DNA of 64,000 nt from Ruminiclostridium sufflavum DSM 19573 (GCF_003208175.1 NZ_QKMR01000013.1:1-64000); one strand, 5' to 3'. Positions 16,516-26,237 are shown, counted from the first letter of the stretch. The notes: a model not told the origin generated them from the sequence alone. Program-made: numbers and translations.

Positions 16516-16708
16516 AAAATTATAAAAATAACGACCGGATGTATAATTCTATTAATCCGGCCGTTACTTTTCTTTCAGGATGAAAGATTGATTTGACAAA
16601 CTGTTACCTCTTACTTTCCACTAACTTACACTTGCTTCAGAACCTAATATTCTGGTGGAGTCATCTCCTTTCGGTAAGCTTGTATTTAATCAACTTTTTT
16701 AGGTTGTA
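16516..16708 (-). ncRNA. Probable structured small RNA with own promoter and terminator
   Basis: The minus strand has a promoter-like pair at 16714-16743, then about 190 nt, then a GC-rich hairpin (TAACGGCCGGAT with ATCCGGTCGTTA, 16529-16566, one G-U) and a U-tract. Within it, TCCAC pairs with GTGGA, enclosing CAGAA/TTCTG, and CTTTCATCCTGAAAG is another hairpin. A ribosome site GGAG is itself paired with CTCC around an ATGA loop; the only ORF after it is MTPPEY. No larger frame is present. The form fits a stand-alone noncoding RNA or a leader-peptide RNA; raiA-type RNA is one candidate I cannot confirm. Confidence 0.6.
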
Positions 16709-16713
16709 ATATA

Positions 16714-16743
16714 TATATACCTCACAGCTTATTGTTTAAACAA
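16714..16743 (-). promoter_or_regulatory. Promoter of the minus-strand RNA
   Basis: On the minus strand, TTGTTT (16738-16743), 18-bp spacer, TATATA (16714-16719). Confidence 0.55.
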
Positions 16744-16894
16744 AAATTTTTGGATTTTTTATTAAAAATTTTTGCGATAGTTTTAGGCGATAGTGATAGA
16801 CTTTTATTCATTATGAAAAAATTGAATATGAAGCGATAAATTTATATTTATTTTTGGTATAATACTTTAGTATAAAGATGAAAGGGAATATCTG

Positions 16895-17719
16895 ATGGAT
16901 GAGAATATCGGAAAACATAATGGGAAATGCAAGTTAAGGAAAGAATGCAGCGGGTATTGCTGTACTAAGATTCAGGGATTTTCTGTAAAGATCGGTAAAA
17001 CAGAAATCCTCAGGGAGGTAAATCTGCATTTACACTGCGGTGAACTGACGGCTGTAATAGGCCCTAATGGTGCCGGTAAAAGTACACTGCTTAAAGCAAT
17101 ATTGGGAGAAATACGACATGAAGGAACCATAGCCTTTGCAGGGGCAACCGGAAATATTACCGGCATGCCTATGATAGGCTATGTGCCTCAGCAGCTGGAG
17201 TTTGATACTGCAGCACCTGTCAGTGTAAAAAATTTATTTGTAGCTTGTATGAGCAGAAAGCCTGCATGGTACAAGTCATCAAAGCAGCTGGATGAAAAAA
17301 TTCTGAAATGTCTGGGTCGTGTTCAGGCAGAAGGTCTTATTAATAAAAGATTGGGTTCATTATCCGGCGGAGAGCTCCAGCGGGTTTTGCTGGCACTGGC
17401 TCTTGAGCCTATGCCGCAGCTGCTGCTTTTGGACGAGCCTGTTTCAGGTGTTGATAGAAAGGGCTTGGAGGTTTTTTACGAAATTGTTTCAAAGGTAAGA
17501 GAGCTATATGATCTCTCAATTATTCTTGTTTCACATGATCTGGATTTAGTCAAAAAGCATGCGGACAGGGTGGTTTTAATAGATGGGACAGTTATTTTAA
17601 ACGGTACCCCTGAGACGGTATTCAGTGATAAAAGACTGCATGAGACCTTTGGATTAACAGGTTTCTTTGATAGTGAGAAAGCAGAGAACAGGGGGAAAGC
17701 TGATGAGCCAGATTTATAA
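16895..17719 (+). CDS. Metal (zinc/manganese-type) ABC transporter ATPase
   Basis: 274 aa. Walker A GPNGAGKSTLLKAILG, Q-loop GYVPQQLEFD, signature LSGGELQRVLLALAL, Walker B LLLLDEPVSGVD and the switch His in ILVSHDLDLV are all present. The pattern is that of ZnuC/MntB-type ATPases. The first about 25 residues carry a His/Cys-rich extension, HNGKCKLRKECSGYCC, absent from most homologues. AAAGGG precedes ATG 16895. TATAAT at 16858-16863 after GG is a likely -10 box, though no good -35 is seen. Cotranscribed with the permease at 17703; no binding-protein gene lies next to them. Confidence 0.9.
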   Translation: MDENIGKHNGKCKLRKECSGYCCTKIQGFSVKIGKTEILREVNLHLHCGELTAVIGPNGAGKSTLLKAILGEIRHEGTIAFAGATGNITGMPMIGYVPQQLEFDTAAPVSVKNLFVACMSRKPAWYKSSKQLDEKILKCLGRVQAEGLINKRLGSLSGGELQRVLLALALEPMPQLLLLDEPVSGVDRKGLEVFYEIVSKVRELYDLSIILVSHDLDLVKKHADRVVLIDGTVILNGTPETVFSDKRLHETFGLTGFFDSEKAENRGKADEPDL

Positions 17720-18530
17720 CATATTAGATATTATTCTGCCTTTTGATTGGTTAAGCTATGACTTTATGAAAAATGCTTTTTTAGCGGTATTATTGATAAC
17801 TCCGGTTTTTGCAATATTGGGCACAATTATTGTTAACAATCGAATGGCATTCTTTTCAGATGCATTGGGACACGGTGCTTTTACAGGGATTGCAATAGGT
17901 ACTGCAATAGGCATAATACAGCCCATGTGGTCGGCTATATTATTTTCGATAGCATTTTCAGTGCTTATAACTATTGCCAAGAATAAGACAAAGACGTCAA
18001 CCGACACTGTAATAGGAGTATTTTCGTCAGCTGCTATTGCTCTGGGATTAGTAATAATAAATGCTTCGAAGTACAGTTCTTTATTTGTGGGTGATTTGTT
18101 AAGCATCAGCTCACAGGAGATTGGAGTTCTTCTTGTACTGGCTTTGGCTGTGATTGTATTATGGATACTATTCTATAACAGAGTACTTATGGTCAGCCTT
18201 AATCAATCCCTGGCCAGAAGCCGCGGAGTGAATACCCTTGCCGTTGAGCTGATTCTGACATCATTAATTGCTGTAGTTGTAACTGTATGCATTCAGTGGG
18301 TGGGGCTTCTGATAATAAATTCTCTGCTTGTTTTGCCGGCCGCTGCAGCCAGAAATGTATCTACAAATGCAAGGCAATATAACGGAATTGCTTTGATTGT
18401 TTCTGTGGTATCAGGGATATCAGGATTGATTCTGTCATATTATTTTGATATGGCAACCGGTGCTACGATTGTAATTGTTTCGGCAGTTATTTATTTTATC
18501 ACATTAGCACTAAGGAAGAGATTTGTTTAA
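17703..18530 (+). CDS. Metal ABC transporter permease (ABC-3 / ZnuB family)
   Basis: 275 aa from ATG 17703, which has AGGGGGAAA upstream and overlaps the ATPase gene by 17 nt; an in-frame start 36 nt earlier lacks a site. About eight membrane helices, with the family stretch MAFFSDALGHGAFTGIAIGT near residues 47-66 and WVGLLIINSLLVLPAAAARN near 198-217. Members import Zn2+, Mn2+ or Fe2+ with a metal-binding lipoprotein, which is not encoded here. Metal specificity is not readable from the sequence. Confidence 0.9.
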   Translation: MSQIYNILDIILPFDWLSYDFMKNAFLAVLLITPVFAILGTIIVNNRMAFFSDALGHGAFTGIAIGTAIGIIQPMWSAILFSIAFSVLITIAKNKTKTSTDTVIGVFSSAAIALGLVIINASKYSSLFVGDLLSISSQEIGVLLVLALAVIVLWILFYNRVLMVSLNQSLARSRGVNTLAVELILTSLIAVVVTVCIQWVGLLIINSLLVLPAAAARNVSTNARQYNGIALIVSVVSGISGLILSYYFDMATGATIVIVSAVIYFITLALRKRFV

Positions 18531-18538
18531 ATATAAAA

Positions 18539-18569
18539 GACGCCGGCTGATGCCGGCGTCGGTAGTTTT
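18539..18569 (+). terminator. GC-rich terminator of the metal transporter genes
   Basis: GACGCCGGC (18539-18547) pairs exactly with GCCGGCGTC (18552-18560) around a 4-nt loop, followed shortly by TTTTT. Confidence 0.85.
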
Positions 18570-18588
18570 TATGAAGTTAGTGCTTATC

Positions 18589-21045
18589 TCAAGGTTTCTG
18601 CTTTCCCATTACAACCAAAATATCATTGACTTCGGATAATTCTTCACAGCTGATGTAACAGCCGTCAGATTTTTTACCGTTCACGACGATATACTTTACT
18701 CCCTTTTCTACTCCTTCGACATTTTCAACTTTGATATTGAGCATTTTGCCTCTGAATATTTTATTCATGGAAAAAGCTTCCCACTTTGAAGGAATACAAG
18801 GATTTATACTGATTCCTTCATATTGAGGCTGTAACCCTAAAATACCGTTGACCAATGAAACCATAACAGTCGAGGCTGTTCCTGTAAGCCAGTGTACATG
18901 GGAACGGCCATGATTCAAGGTATCTATGCTTTCTGTTGCCTGACCGTGTACGTAAGGCTCCAGCTTTCTTATTTCAGCATTGTCATTCATAGACGCAGGA
19001 TTTATTTCTGTGAAATATTCATACGCTCTGTTCCCGTTTCCCACAATAGTTTCTGCAAGGATGAGCCATCCCTGAGGCTGTGAGAAAATGCCGGCATTTT
19101 CCTTTGTGCCTTCATTGAAGAGAACCATTCTTGCCACAGGCATACCGTACTTTTTGAAGGGAGGATAGAACAGCCTTGCTCCATATTTTGTATTAAGCTT
19201 GCTGTAAACGCTGTTCAGCACAGCTTTTGCTTTATCTCCTTCTGCGGCTCCGCTTATAACTGACCAGGTCTGAGGATTCAGCCATATATTTGCTTCCGCA
19301 TTTTCTTTTGCTCCCATAGTATAACCATCCTCAGTAAAGCCGCGTACATATTGGTCCTGCTGCCATGCAAACTGCTCAAACTGTGCACTTAGCCTGTTCA
19401 AGTGACTATCTGCCCAAGCTGCATCCTCATTTAATGATTTTTTTACGGCAAACTCCTTGAAAATAGCTAAAGCATAATAAAGCTGGAAAGCGACAAACAT
19501 TGATTCACCTTTTGGTCCAAGTCTCAAACAGTCATTCCAGTCTGCAAATAAGCCGGCAGGGAAGCCATGATTGCCCTGTCTGTCAAGATTAAACCGGATA
19601 GCCTGTCTTAAATGATTATAAACCGTTGCTTCACCTTTATCCGCATATGGAATAACCTCATCAATGAAGCTCCAATCACCGCTCTCCTTTATGTAGGTAA
19701 TAATCGTAGGGAAAAGCCATAGAGCATCATCGGCTCTATAGTAGGACTGCCCTGTTGCTTTGGCATACTCAGACTCATCAGGTGTTGAAACTTCTCCTGC
19801 TTTATGATCAAACTTTACAAGAGGAAGCCCTCCTCCGTTGGAAACCTGTGCGCTCAGCATTAATAATAGTCTTTCTCTTGCAAGCCTGTCATCGAGATGA
19901 ATGATACCCTGAATATCCTGAACAGTGTCACGGTATCCAAGGCCGTTTCTCAGGCCGCAATACTGAAAAGAGGCTGCTCTTGACCAAAGGAAGGTAATAA
20001 AACACTGATATGCATTCCATACATTAACCATATTATCAAGGTTATCATCAGGAGTGTTGACCTGCAGGTTATTCAGACGCGCATGCCATAACTTCTTCAG
20101 CGCTTCGAACTGCTTACCGGCAGTAGCATTGACTTTATTTGAGACCTTGTCCCTATATTTTTCTAAAACATTTTTTGCGACAGCTTCATTTCCTGAACCG
20201 AGAACAAATAACATTTCTTTTTCTTCGCCGGGCTTTAAGGTAATGTCTATTTGAAGAGCTCCGAAAGAATTGCAGTTATAAGCAGGTGTATTTGAGCATT
20301 TGCCGGTTTCAACGGCAATAGGATTGCCATAATTTCTGTAATTGCCGATGAAAGCATCTCTTTCTCCGTCAAATGCAGAAACAGTCTGTCCTGCGACACC
20401 GAAAAACCTGCAGGACGGGTCGCCCATTACATCGCAGTGACCGTCAACATCACTTGATGCTTCACTGCCGTTTTCGTTAATTACTTGAAGAATATGGTCA
20501 CCTTTAAAATATGTTTTACTTATAAATTGTGAGTATTGAAGATTTACTGTGTCGTTTTCATAATGGTCATGATTTGTAAACTCAACCATTCCGTAAACGG
20601 ATAAGCTCTTTTGTGCATTGCCTGTATTCTTGATTTTAAACTGCCATATCTCGTGGCTTTCATTCAGAGGCACAAAATACAGGGTTTTTGTTTCAAGGTT
20701 TCTGTACTTTGAGGATAATTGAGTATAAGCCGTACCATGGCGGCATTCACTTTTGTATTTGTCCAGCGGCTTACAAACAGGCTGCCATGAACCGGACCAG
20801 AAATCACCGTCTGAATTATCACGAATATATATATATCTGCCGGGCTGATCATTGGATGATGAATTAAATCTAAATCTGATAATTCTGCCTGAAGCACCGG
20901 ATTTAACAAAGCTGTAGCCAGTGGCATTATTAGATATAATTGCACCGTAATCAACAGAACCCAGATAATTACACCATGGGGCTGGTGTATCAGGGCGATT
21001 AATAACATATTCCTTGGAAAATTCATCAAAATAACCGTAATTCAT
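18589..21045 (-). CDS. GH94-family disaccharide phosphorylase (cellobiose/chitobiose phosphorylase-like)
   Basis: 818 aa, the length of GH94 enzymes, which split beta-linked disaccharides with phosphate to give a sugar 1-phosphate. The N-terminus MNYGYFDEFSKEYVINRPDTP and the centre GLRNGLGYRDTVQDIQG are family hallmarks. The catalytic acid is Asp505 in FADWNDCLRLG, and the C-terminal HWLTGTASTVMVSLVNGILG fits too. No signal peptide, so cytosolic. GGAGGTG precedes the ATG. Recalled sequences look nearest to N,N'-diacetylchitobiose phosphorylase and cellobiose phosphorylase; which substrate is right is undecided. Confidence 0.9.
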   Translation of the reverse strand: MNYGYFDEFSKEYVINRPDTPAPWCNYLGSVDYGAIISNNATGYSFVKSGASGRIIRFRFNSSSNDQPGRYIYIRDNSDGDFWSGSWQPVCKPLDKYKSECRHGTAYTQLSSKYRNLETKTLYFVPLNESHEIWQFKIKNTGNAQKSLSVYGMVEFTNHDHYENDTVNLQYSQFISKTYFKGDHILQVINENGSEASSDVDGHCDVMGDPSCRFFGVAGQTVSAFDGERDAFIGNYRNYGNPIAVETGKCSNTPAYNCNSFGALQIDITLKPGEEKEMLFVLGSGNEAVAKNVLEKYRDKVSNKVNATAGKQFEALKKLWHARLNNLQVNTPDDNLDNMVNVWNAYQCFITFLWSRAASFQYCGLRNGLGYRDTVQDIQGIIHLDDRLARERLLLMLSAQVSNGGGLPLVKFDHKAGEVSTPDESEYAKATGQSYYRADDALWLFPTIITYIKESGDWSFIDEVIPYADKGEATVYNHLRQAIRFNLDRQGNHGFPAGLFADWNDCLRLGPKGESMFVAFQLYYALAIFKEFAVKKSLNEDAAWADSHLNRLSAQFEQFAWQQDQYVRGFTEDGYTMGAKENAEANIWLNPQTWSVISGAAEGDKAKAVLNSVYSKLNTKYGARLFYPPFKKYGMPVARMVLFNEGTKENAGIFSQPQGWLILAETIVGNGNRAYEYFTEINPASMNDNAEIRKLEPYVHGQATESIDTLNHGRSHVHWLTGTASTVMVSLVNGILGLQPQYEGISINPCIPSKWEAFSMNKIFRGKMLNIKVENVEGVEKGVKYIVVNGKKSDGCYISCEELSEVNDILVVMGKQKP

Positions 21046-21080
21046 TTATAAAGCACCTCCAAAACAACTCTTATTTCTAA

Positions 21081-21109
21081 TATATACATTATTTTAATAT
21101 ACTAAGCAA
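21081..21109 (-). promoter_or_regulatory. Promoter of the GH94 gene
   Basis: On the minus strand, TTGCTT (21104-21109), 17-bp spacer, TATATA (21081-21086), 36 bp before the start codon. The remaining divergent gap up to 21365 holds a TATAAT at 21307-21312 facing the chemoreceptor gene but no clear -35 partner. Confidence 0.6.
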
Positions 21110-21365
21110 TAATACCATATATTTTACTAAAAGTAAGCTATATTTCCGCCGGAGATGTAAAATAGCTTTTTAAGCCGGCTTGCCCTGCAAAGAGGACTCA
21201 GGCTCAAATTTAAACAAATAGTCGGAATGCATTGTAAATATGTACAGCATATTGTTTGATTGATAATAACTGACATTTTTTAACCACAAATTCTTACAAC
21301 CAATTGTATAATATTTAAAAAGTGGTAATATATTGATATATATATTTTAGTTGGAGGAGAAAATA

Positions 21366-22841
21366 ATGATAAATAATAATGAGGAGCATTTAGTTAACAA
21401 GGCAGTGTTAATAATAAACTCTATTTTAAGCTTATTTCTTGTTTGCGGTTATACATTAGAGTATTTCAAGGGAACAAAAACAAAGGAGTATATAATTGCA
21501 TTTGTTCTGGCTGTAATTATTCCAATTACTGTTGCAATCATCTTATATGTTAAAAATTCAGGAAATAGAAAAATAAAGTATATAACAATGGGTGGGTATT
21601 TAATAATATATACGATTGCTTTGGTCACAGCTTCTACGAGGCTTGCTTTTGTATATATTTTCCCGATTATAGTAATGTATTTATTATATTTTGACCTGAA
21701 GCTTACTGTTTACAGCTATTCATATGTATTTGTCCTGAATATTGCGGTAATGGCGCAGGAAATATTGTTTGATGCTGTGGATGCAAGAAGTGCTACAGAT
21801 TTAACCATTCAGTTTGCTGCGATATTTTTATTCGGAACAGCGATTACTCTTTCTACTAAGCTATCAAACAAACTATGTTTCGATAAAATTGACAGTATAA
21901 AAAAGCAGCAGGAAAAACAGGAGGAAATTCTTTCAAAAATATTAGAAGCCGCTGGTGTTCTGGACAGAAATGCAAGAGAGGTTCAAAGCTTTATGGAAGA
22001 ATTTAATATTTCAACAGGTCAGGTCAGCAGTGCTATTGATGAAATTTCAAAGGGTGCTCAGAATACCTCCGAGAATATGACACAGCAGTCTGATGCAACA
22101 GGGAAAATAAGAGAATTAATTCAAAAAGCCTCTGAGTTATCCGCTCAAATGGGTGATCTGTCTAAGAATTCCACAGAAGATGTAAAGAAAGGACTGGGTA
22201 TTGTTAACCAGCTTAATGAAAAGGCGCTTATAGTAAATGAGCAAAGTCTGAAGGTTGAAGACCAGATGGCTCAGCTGGAAAATAAGACTTCTGAAATATT
22301 AGGAATAACGACGATAATATCAGATATTAGTGCACAAACAAATTTATTGTCTCTGAATGCTTCTATTGAAGCTGCAAGAGCCGGTGAAGCAGGTAAGGGC
22401 TTTGCGGTGGTTGCTGATGAAATTCGCCAGCTTGCCGACCAGAGCAAACAATCATCAACAAAAATATACACAATTATCAATGAATTAAATGAAACAGTTA
22501 ATAATTGCGTGGATCAAATAAGGTGTATGAAGGATGCAAATCAGGAGCAAAATGAGTTTATTGTAAATACAAAGGATATTTACAGCCATATAAGTAATAA
22601 CACAAATAAACTATCTCATAATGTTGAAGAGATAAATTATAAAATAGAAACTATTGTAGACTCAAACGAGTCAATTATTGAAAGCATTAATAGGATTGCA
22701 GCTGTCAGTGAGGAAACTGCGGCAGGCTCACAGCAGGCAAATGCCATGGCGAACACAAATATACATAACTTGGAAAAACTAATGATAAAATTAAATGAAA
22801 TTATTAAAACAGCAGAGGCAATGAAGGAGTATGCAAAATAG
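21366..22841 (+). CDS. Methyl-accepting chemotaxis protein
   Basis: 491 aa from ATG 21366, with GGAGGAGA directly upstream; the in-frame TTG at 21351 overlaps that site. Residues about 10-180 hold around six membrane helices with almost no external sensor domain. A coiled-coil signalling domain follows, with the conserved hairpin tip [20 protein letters not shown] and [18 protein letters not shown]. No HAMP domain is apparent. Such receptors relay to CheA/CheW, which are not in this window. Its position between two carbohydrate-enzyme genes may be coincidental. Confidence 0.93.
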   Translation: MINNNEEHLVNKAVLIINSILSLFLVCGYTLEYFKGTKTKEYIIAFVLAVIIPITVAIILYVKNSGNRKIKYITMGGYLIIYTIALVTASTRLAFVYIFPIIVMYLLYFDLKLTVYSYSYVFVLNIAVMAQEILFDAVDARSATDLTIQFAAIFLFGTAITLSTKLSNKLCFDKIDSIKKQQEKQEEILSKILEAAGVLDRNAREVQSFMEEFNISTGQVSSAIDEISKGAQNTSENMTQQSDATGKIRELIQKASELSAQMGDLSKNSTEDVKKGLGIVNQLNEKALIVNEQSLKVEDQMAQLENKTSEILGITTIISDISAQTNLLSLNASIEAARAGEAGKGFAVVADEIRQLADQSKQSSTKIYTIINELNETVNNCVDQIRCMKDANQEQNEFIVNTKDIYSHISNNTNKLSHNVEEINYKIETIVDSNESIIESINRIAAVSEETAAGSQQANAMANTNIHNLEKLMIKLNEIIKTAEAMKEYAK

Positions 22842-22914
22842 CTAAATACAAACAGGACGAAGGGATATCGGCTATTATGCAGGTATCCCTGTATTTGGGG
22901 ATTTTAAAGGTCTT

Positions 22915-23877
22915 TTAGTCCTGTAAGTATTCCATTAATGTGCTGAGCTTGGGAACGACTGTCGCAGGAATATACTCATGTCCAAAATACCGGTGCACAG
23001 ATATTTCCTTTGAGCATACCATATGATTATAAGCTGCAAACACTGTTGAAGGCGGAACTATATCATCAACCAAGCCTGCGCTTACCCAAGTATGGCATTT
23101 AATATCAGGTGCAAGATTCATTATATCAAAATAAGAAAGAGTTTTCTTGGCCTGTATTTCAATTTCAGGTGCGGTATTGCGTCTGAAAAATTCATTGATT
23201 TCGTTAAAAGGATTACTCAGTGCTACATCTATTGCCCTTTCAAAGTTTGAGAGAAACGGATAATCAGCAACAGCTACTGCCGGAATATCACTGAGTGCGG
23301 CTGATGCAAGAGTAAGGCCTCCGCCTTGACTTCCTCCGTGCACACCGATTTTTTCGGCATCCACATTATCAAATGACGCAAGTATTTCCAGTGCTCTGAC
23401 CGCATCCAGATAAACTGCCCTGTAATAGTATTCCTTTGGATTGAGGATGCCCTTAGTCATCCAGCCTGCAGGGGAACCTGCCGAGGAAATAACATTGTCA
23501 GAGCTGTAACCCTGCTGTCCGCGTGTAAGCATCTGAAAGGCAGCATATCCGTGTAAAGCCCAGTTTACAGTGTCGCCGATATTGCCGTCAAAGCACCAGT
23601 TATAGCCGTGAAATAACATTAGCCCGGGGTATTTTCCCGGCTTATCAGGAATCGCAAAGTAGCCTTGTATATTGGAATTGTTAAATCCGGTAAAATTGAC
23701 CGAAAAGACCTTTACGCCCTTAACAGGAAAATTTATCGGTGTTAAGGTATAATGAAGAGGTACAGCGGATAATTCTTTTAAGGACATACTCCAAAATTCA
23801 TTGAAATCATGCTCTCTTGTAAGCTCCGGCTTATACTTTTTCAGTTGTTCAAGAGGCAAATCATAGGGCTGAAGCAT
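22915..23877 (-). CDS. CE7 acetyl esterase (acetyl xylan esterase / cephalosporin-C deacetylase)
   Basis: 320 aa, typical for CE7. Alpha/beta-hydrolase with nucleophile Ser183 in HGGSQGGG, Asp271 (or 272) in GLVDDIVPPS and His300 in FGHEYIP; the RGQ motif characteristic of CE7 is present in MLTRGQQGY. It removes acetyl groups from xylo-oligosaccharides and small acetylated substrates. No signal peptide, so it acts in the cytoplasm on imported oligosaccharides. AAGGAGG precedes the ATG. Divergent from the GH3 gene at 24107, which suits joint plant-polysaccharide use. Confidence 0.92.
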   Translation of the reverse strand: MLQPYDLPLEQLKKYKPELTREHDFNEFWSMSLKELSAVPLHYTLTPINFPVKGVKVFSVNFTGFNNSNIQGYFAIPDKPGKYPGLMLFHGYNWCFDGNIGDTVNWALHGYAAFQMLTRGQQGYSSDNVISSAGSPAGWMTKGILNPKEYYYRAVYLDAVRALEILASFDNVDAEKIGVHGGSQGGGLTLASAALSDIPAVAVADYPFLSNFERAIDVALSNPFNEINEFFRRNTAPEIEIQAKKTLSYFDIMNLAPDIKCHTWVSAGLVDDIVPPSTVFAAYNHMVCSKEISVHRYFGHEYIPATVVPKLSTLMEYLQD

Positions 23878-24026
23878 TTGAAAAATCCTCCTTAGGTTTA
23901 ATATACTTAATATCAGCTTGCCATTTTTTTGTATGTTTAAGCAGTGTTGATAAAAGTAATTATATTATAACCCCTGCAGATTATATAAAACAAGATTTTA
24001 CTATTTTAAAACGGGTGGGAGCAGAC

Positions 24027-24055
24027 TTGACTAAAGGAGTTTTTATTATTGTAAT
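24027..24055 (+). promoter_or_regulatory. Promoter of the GH3 gene
   Basis: TTGACT (24027-24032), 17-bp spacer, TGTAAT (24050-24055), about 50 bp before the TTG start. Confidence 0.7.
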
Positions 24056-24106
24056 TTAACTAAAAATTTAATAAGATTATATTACAATATAGAGGAGGCA
24101 CTAAAA

Positions 24107-26014
24107 TTGATAAAAAGGTTTATTAAAAAAATATCAGCAATCCTGTTAATAACCGGATTGCTTTGCGGTTGCAATAATCTTCAAAAGGAAGCTTTTCCGG
24201 CAAAACAATCTGCCATGAGTACATTAAGTCAGCAGACTCTGGGACTAGGGGCAATTTATGACAGCTCAGCTACAGTTGATGAAAATATTAAGAATTATTT
24301 GGAGCAAATGACTCCGGGAGAAAAAGTGGGACAAATGCTTCAGGTAGAGAGAAGAACAATTTCTATTGAAGATATAAAAAAGTATTATATTGGCTCAATA
24401 TTTGCGGCAGGAGGGTCTACCCCCGATGAAAATACCATGGGCGAGTGGCGTAAGATGATTGAAAGATATAAAGAGGCAGCTAAGGAAACTAAACTGGGTA
24501 TTCCGCTTATTTATGCTGTTGATGCCGTACATGGAAATAATAACATGGAGGATACTGTTATTTACCCCCATAACATAGGGCTGGGAGCAAGCCGGGATGC
24601 CGAGCTTATAAAGAAAATAGCAGTTGATAATGCCAAGGAGTTAGCTGCCGCAGGTGTTGATTGGACCTTTTCGCCTACTGTTGCTGTCAGTAATGATATA
24701 AGATGGGGCAGGACATACGAATGCTTCAGCGAGAATTCTGATTTGGTAAGTATAATGTCAATTCCTTATATAACTGCATTGCAGGAAAATGGCATAATAG
24801 CATGTGCAAAGCATTATGTGGCTGATGGGGCTGTTGAGTTCGGAACAGGTGACAGCAGTTATTTAATGGATCAGGGGGATGCCAGAATAAGCCAGAAGGA
24901 ATTAAATGATTACTATATATCGGTATACAGGGAAGCTGTTAATGCCGGAGTAAAAAGCATTATGGTATCCTACAGCAGTATAAACGGTGAAAAAAATCAC
25001 AGTAACAGAAATCTTTTGCAAAATGTTTTAAAAGACGATATAGGCTTTAAGGGAATAGTTATAAGTGACTATAACGGAATACATCAGCTGGACGGAGATA
25101 CTATATACAGCAGGGTTGTTGAGGCGGTAAACGCGGGTGTGGATGTTCTTATGGAAGATTTGTCATGGAAGGAATGCTACGAGGCCTTGATTAAAGCTAT
25201 AGAGAACAGAGAGATAGCAATGGAGCGTATAAATGATGCTGTTGCACGAGTTCTAAGGGTTAAGATGGAAATGGGCAAATTTGAAGGTAAGAATACTACA
25301 GAACAGGCTTTTATACTCAGAAATTATAAAAGCAAGCAAATTGCGGAGGAAGCGGTCAGGAAATCTCTAGTCCTGCTCAAAAATGAAAATAAGGTATTGC
25401 CCTTGGATAAAAGTAAAAAGATAGCAGTAATAGGGCCTGCGGCAGATAATATTGGCGTACAGTGCGGAGGATGGACTAAAACATGGCAGGGTGGTCAGGA
25501 TGATATTAATAAAGGCCGTTGGATGAGTGGTACGACAATTTTAGATGGCTTTAAAGAAATTGCTAGTCAAAGTGGGGGCACTATTATTACCGAGCCGGAT
25601 AAATTAAAGGATGCGGATGTTATCGTGTCTGTAATAGGAGAGTATCCATATGCCGAGGGAAAGGGAGACGATGAGAGCCTTAGTCTGGAAAGGGGAACTG
25701 TATTGGAGGAAAATGCCGCTGCACTGAAAATTGCATATGAAGCAAAAAAACCGCTTGTTGTTATTCTCGTATCAGGAAGACCAAGAATAATAACTGATGA
25801 GATAGATAAGTGGGATGGCTTTGTGGAAGCATGGCTTCCGGGCACAGAGGGAGGAGAGATCGCAAAGGTGCTGTATGACGATTATGAATTTGAAGCCAGA
25901 CTTCCTGTAACCTGGCCAAGAAATTACAAGCAGCTTCCAATGACGATAAATAATCAGTCTGATGGTTATGAGGCATTGTTTCCTTACGGATATGGTTTAA
26001 GCATTAAAAAGTAG
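24107..26014 (+). CDS. GH3-family exo-glucosidase lipoprotein
   Basis: 635 aa from a TTG start at 24107 that has GAGGAGG nine bases upstream. A lipoprotein signal ends at GLLCGC near residue 22, so the enzyme is anchored outside the membrane. Two-domain GH3: a (beta/alpha)8 domain with IYAVDAVHGNNN, CAKHYVADG and nucleophile Asp321 in VISDYNGIHQ, then an alpha/beta sandwich with GVQCGGWTKTWQG and the probable acid/base Glu517 in GEYPYAEGKGD. This is the exo-1,3/1,4-glucanase-like branch, which releases glucose from oligosaccharide ends. It ends in the DnaA-box-rich convergent gap. Confidence 0.92.
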   Translation: MIKRFIKKISAILLITGLLCGCNNLQKEAFPAKQSAMSTLSQQTLGLGAIYDSSATVDENIKNYLEQMTPGEKVGQMLQVERRTISIEDIKKYYIGSIFAAGGSTPDENTMGEWRKMIERYKEAAKETKLGIPLIYAVDAVHGNNNMEDTVIYPHNIGLGASRDAELIKKIAVDNAKELAAAGVDWTFSPTVAVSNDIRWGRTYECFSENSDLVSIMSIPYITALQENGIIACAKHYVADGAVEFGTGDSSYLMDQGDARISQKELNDYYISVYREAVNAGVKSIMVSYSSINGEKNHSNRNLLQNVLKDDIGFKGIVISDYNGIHQLDGDTIYSRVVEAVNAGVDVLMEDLSWKECYEALIKAIENREIAMERINDAVARVLRVKMEMGKFEGKNTTEQAFILRNYKSKQIAEEAVRKSLVLLKNENKVLPLDKSKKIAVIGPAADNIGVQCGGWTKTWQGGQDDINKGRWMSGTTILDGFKEIASQSGGTIITEPDKLKDADVIVSVIGEYPYAEGKGDDESLSLERGTVLEENAAALKIAYEAKKPLVVILVSGRPRIITDEIDKWDGFVEAWLPGTEGGEIAKVLYDDYEFEARLPVTWPRNYKQLPMTINNQSDGYEALFPYGYGLSIKK

Positions 26015-26042
26015 GAAAAGTCAATTACGGGATTGGCTTTAG

Positions 26043-26237
26043 TTATCCACAGCAGTTTAAAGTGCAATATTACTTTATTAACAGACTTATGCACATTATG
26101 CACAGACCGATTTGCACACAATACTAACATTGACATAATGCGTAAACACTTGATTTACAGCTTGTTCAGAAATCAGTACATGATTTTCTTCACATATCCA
26201 CACAGGGAATAAAACAGAAATTTATAAGTTATCAACA
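26043..26237. promoter_or_regulatory. Cluster of DnaA boxes between convergent genes
   Basis: Three perfect matches to TTATNCACA lie at 26043-26051, 26087-26095 and 26096-26104, the latter two abutting head to tail. One-mismatch copies are at 26186-26194 (TTCTTCACA), 26194-26202 (ATATCCACA) and 26229-26237 (TTATCAACA). All are on the same strand in a 195-bp AT-rich stretch where both flanking genes end, so promoter control is unlikely. Such clusters titrate or load DnaA. No dnaA or dnaN neighbour is present, so this is not evidence for the chromosomal origin. Confidence 0.75.
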
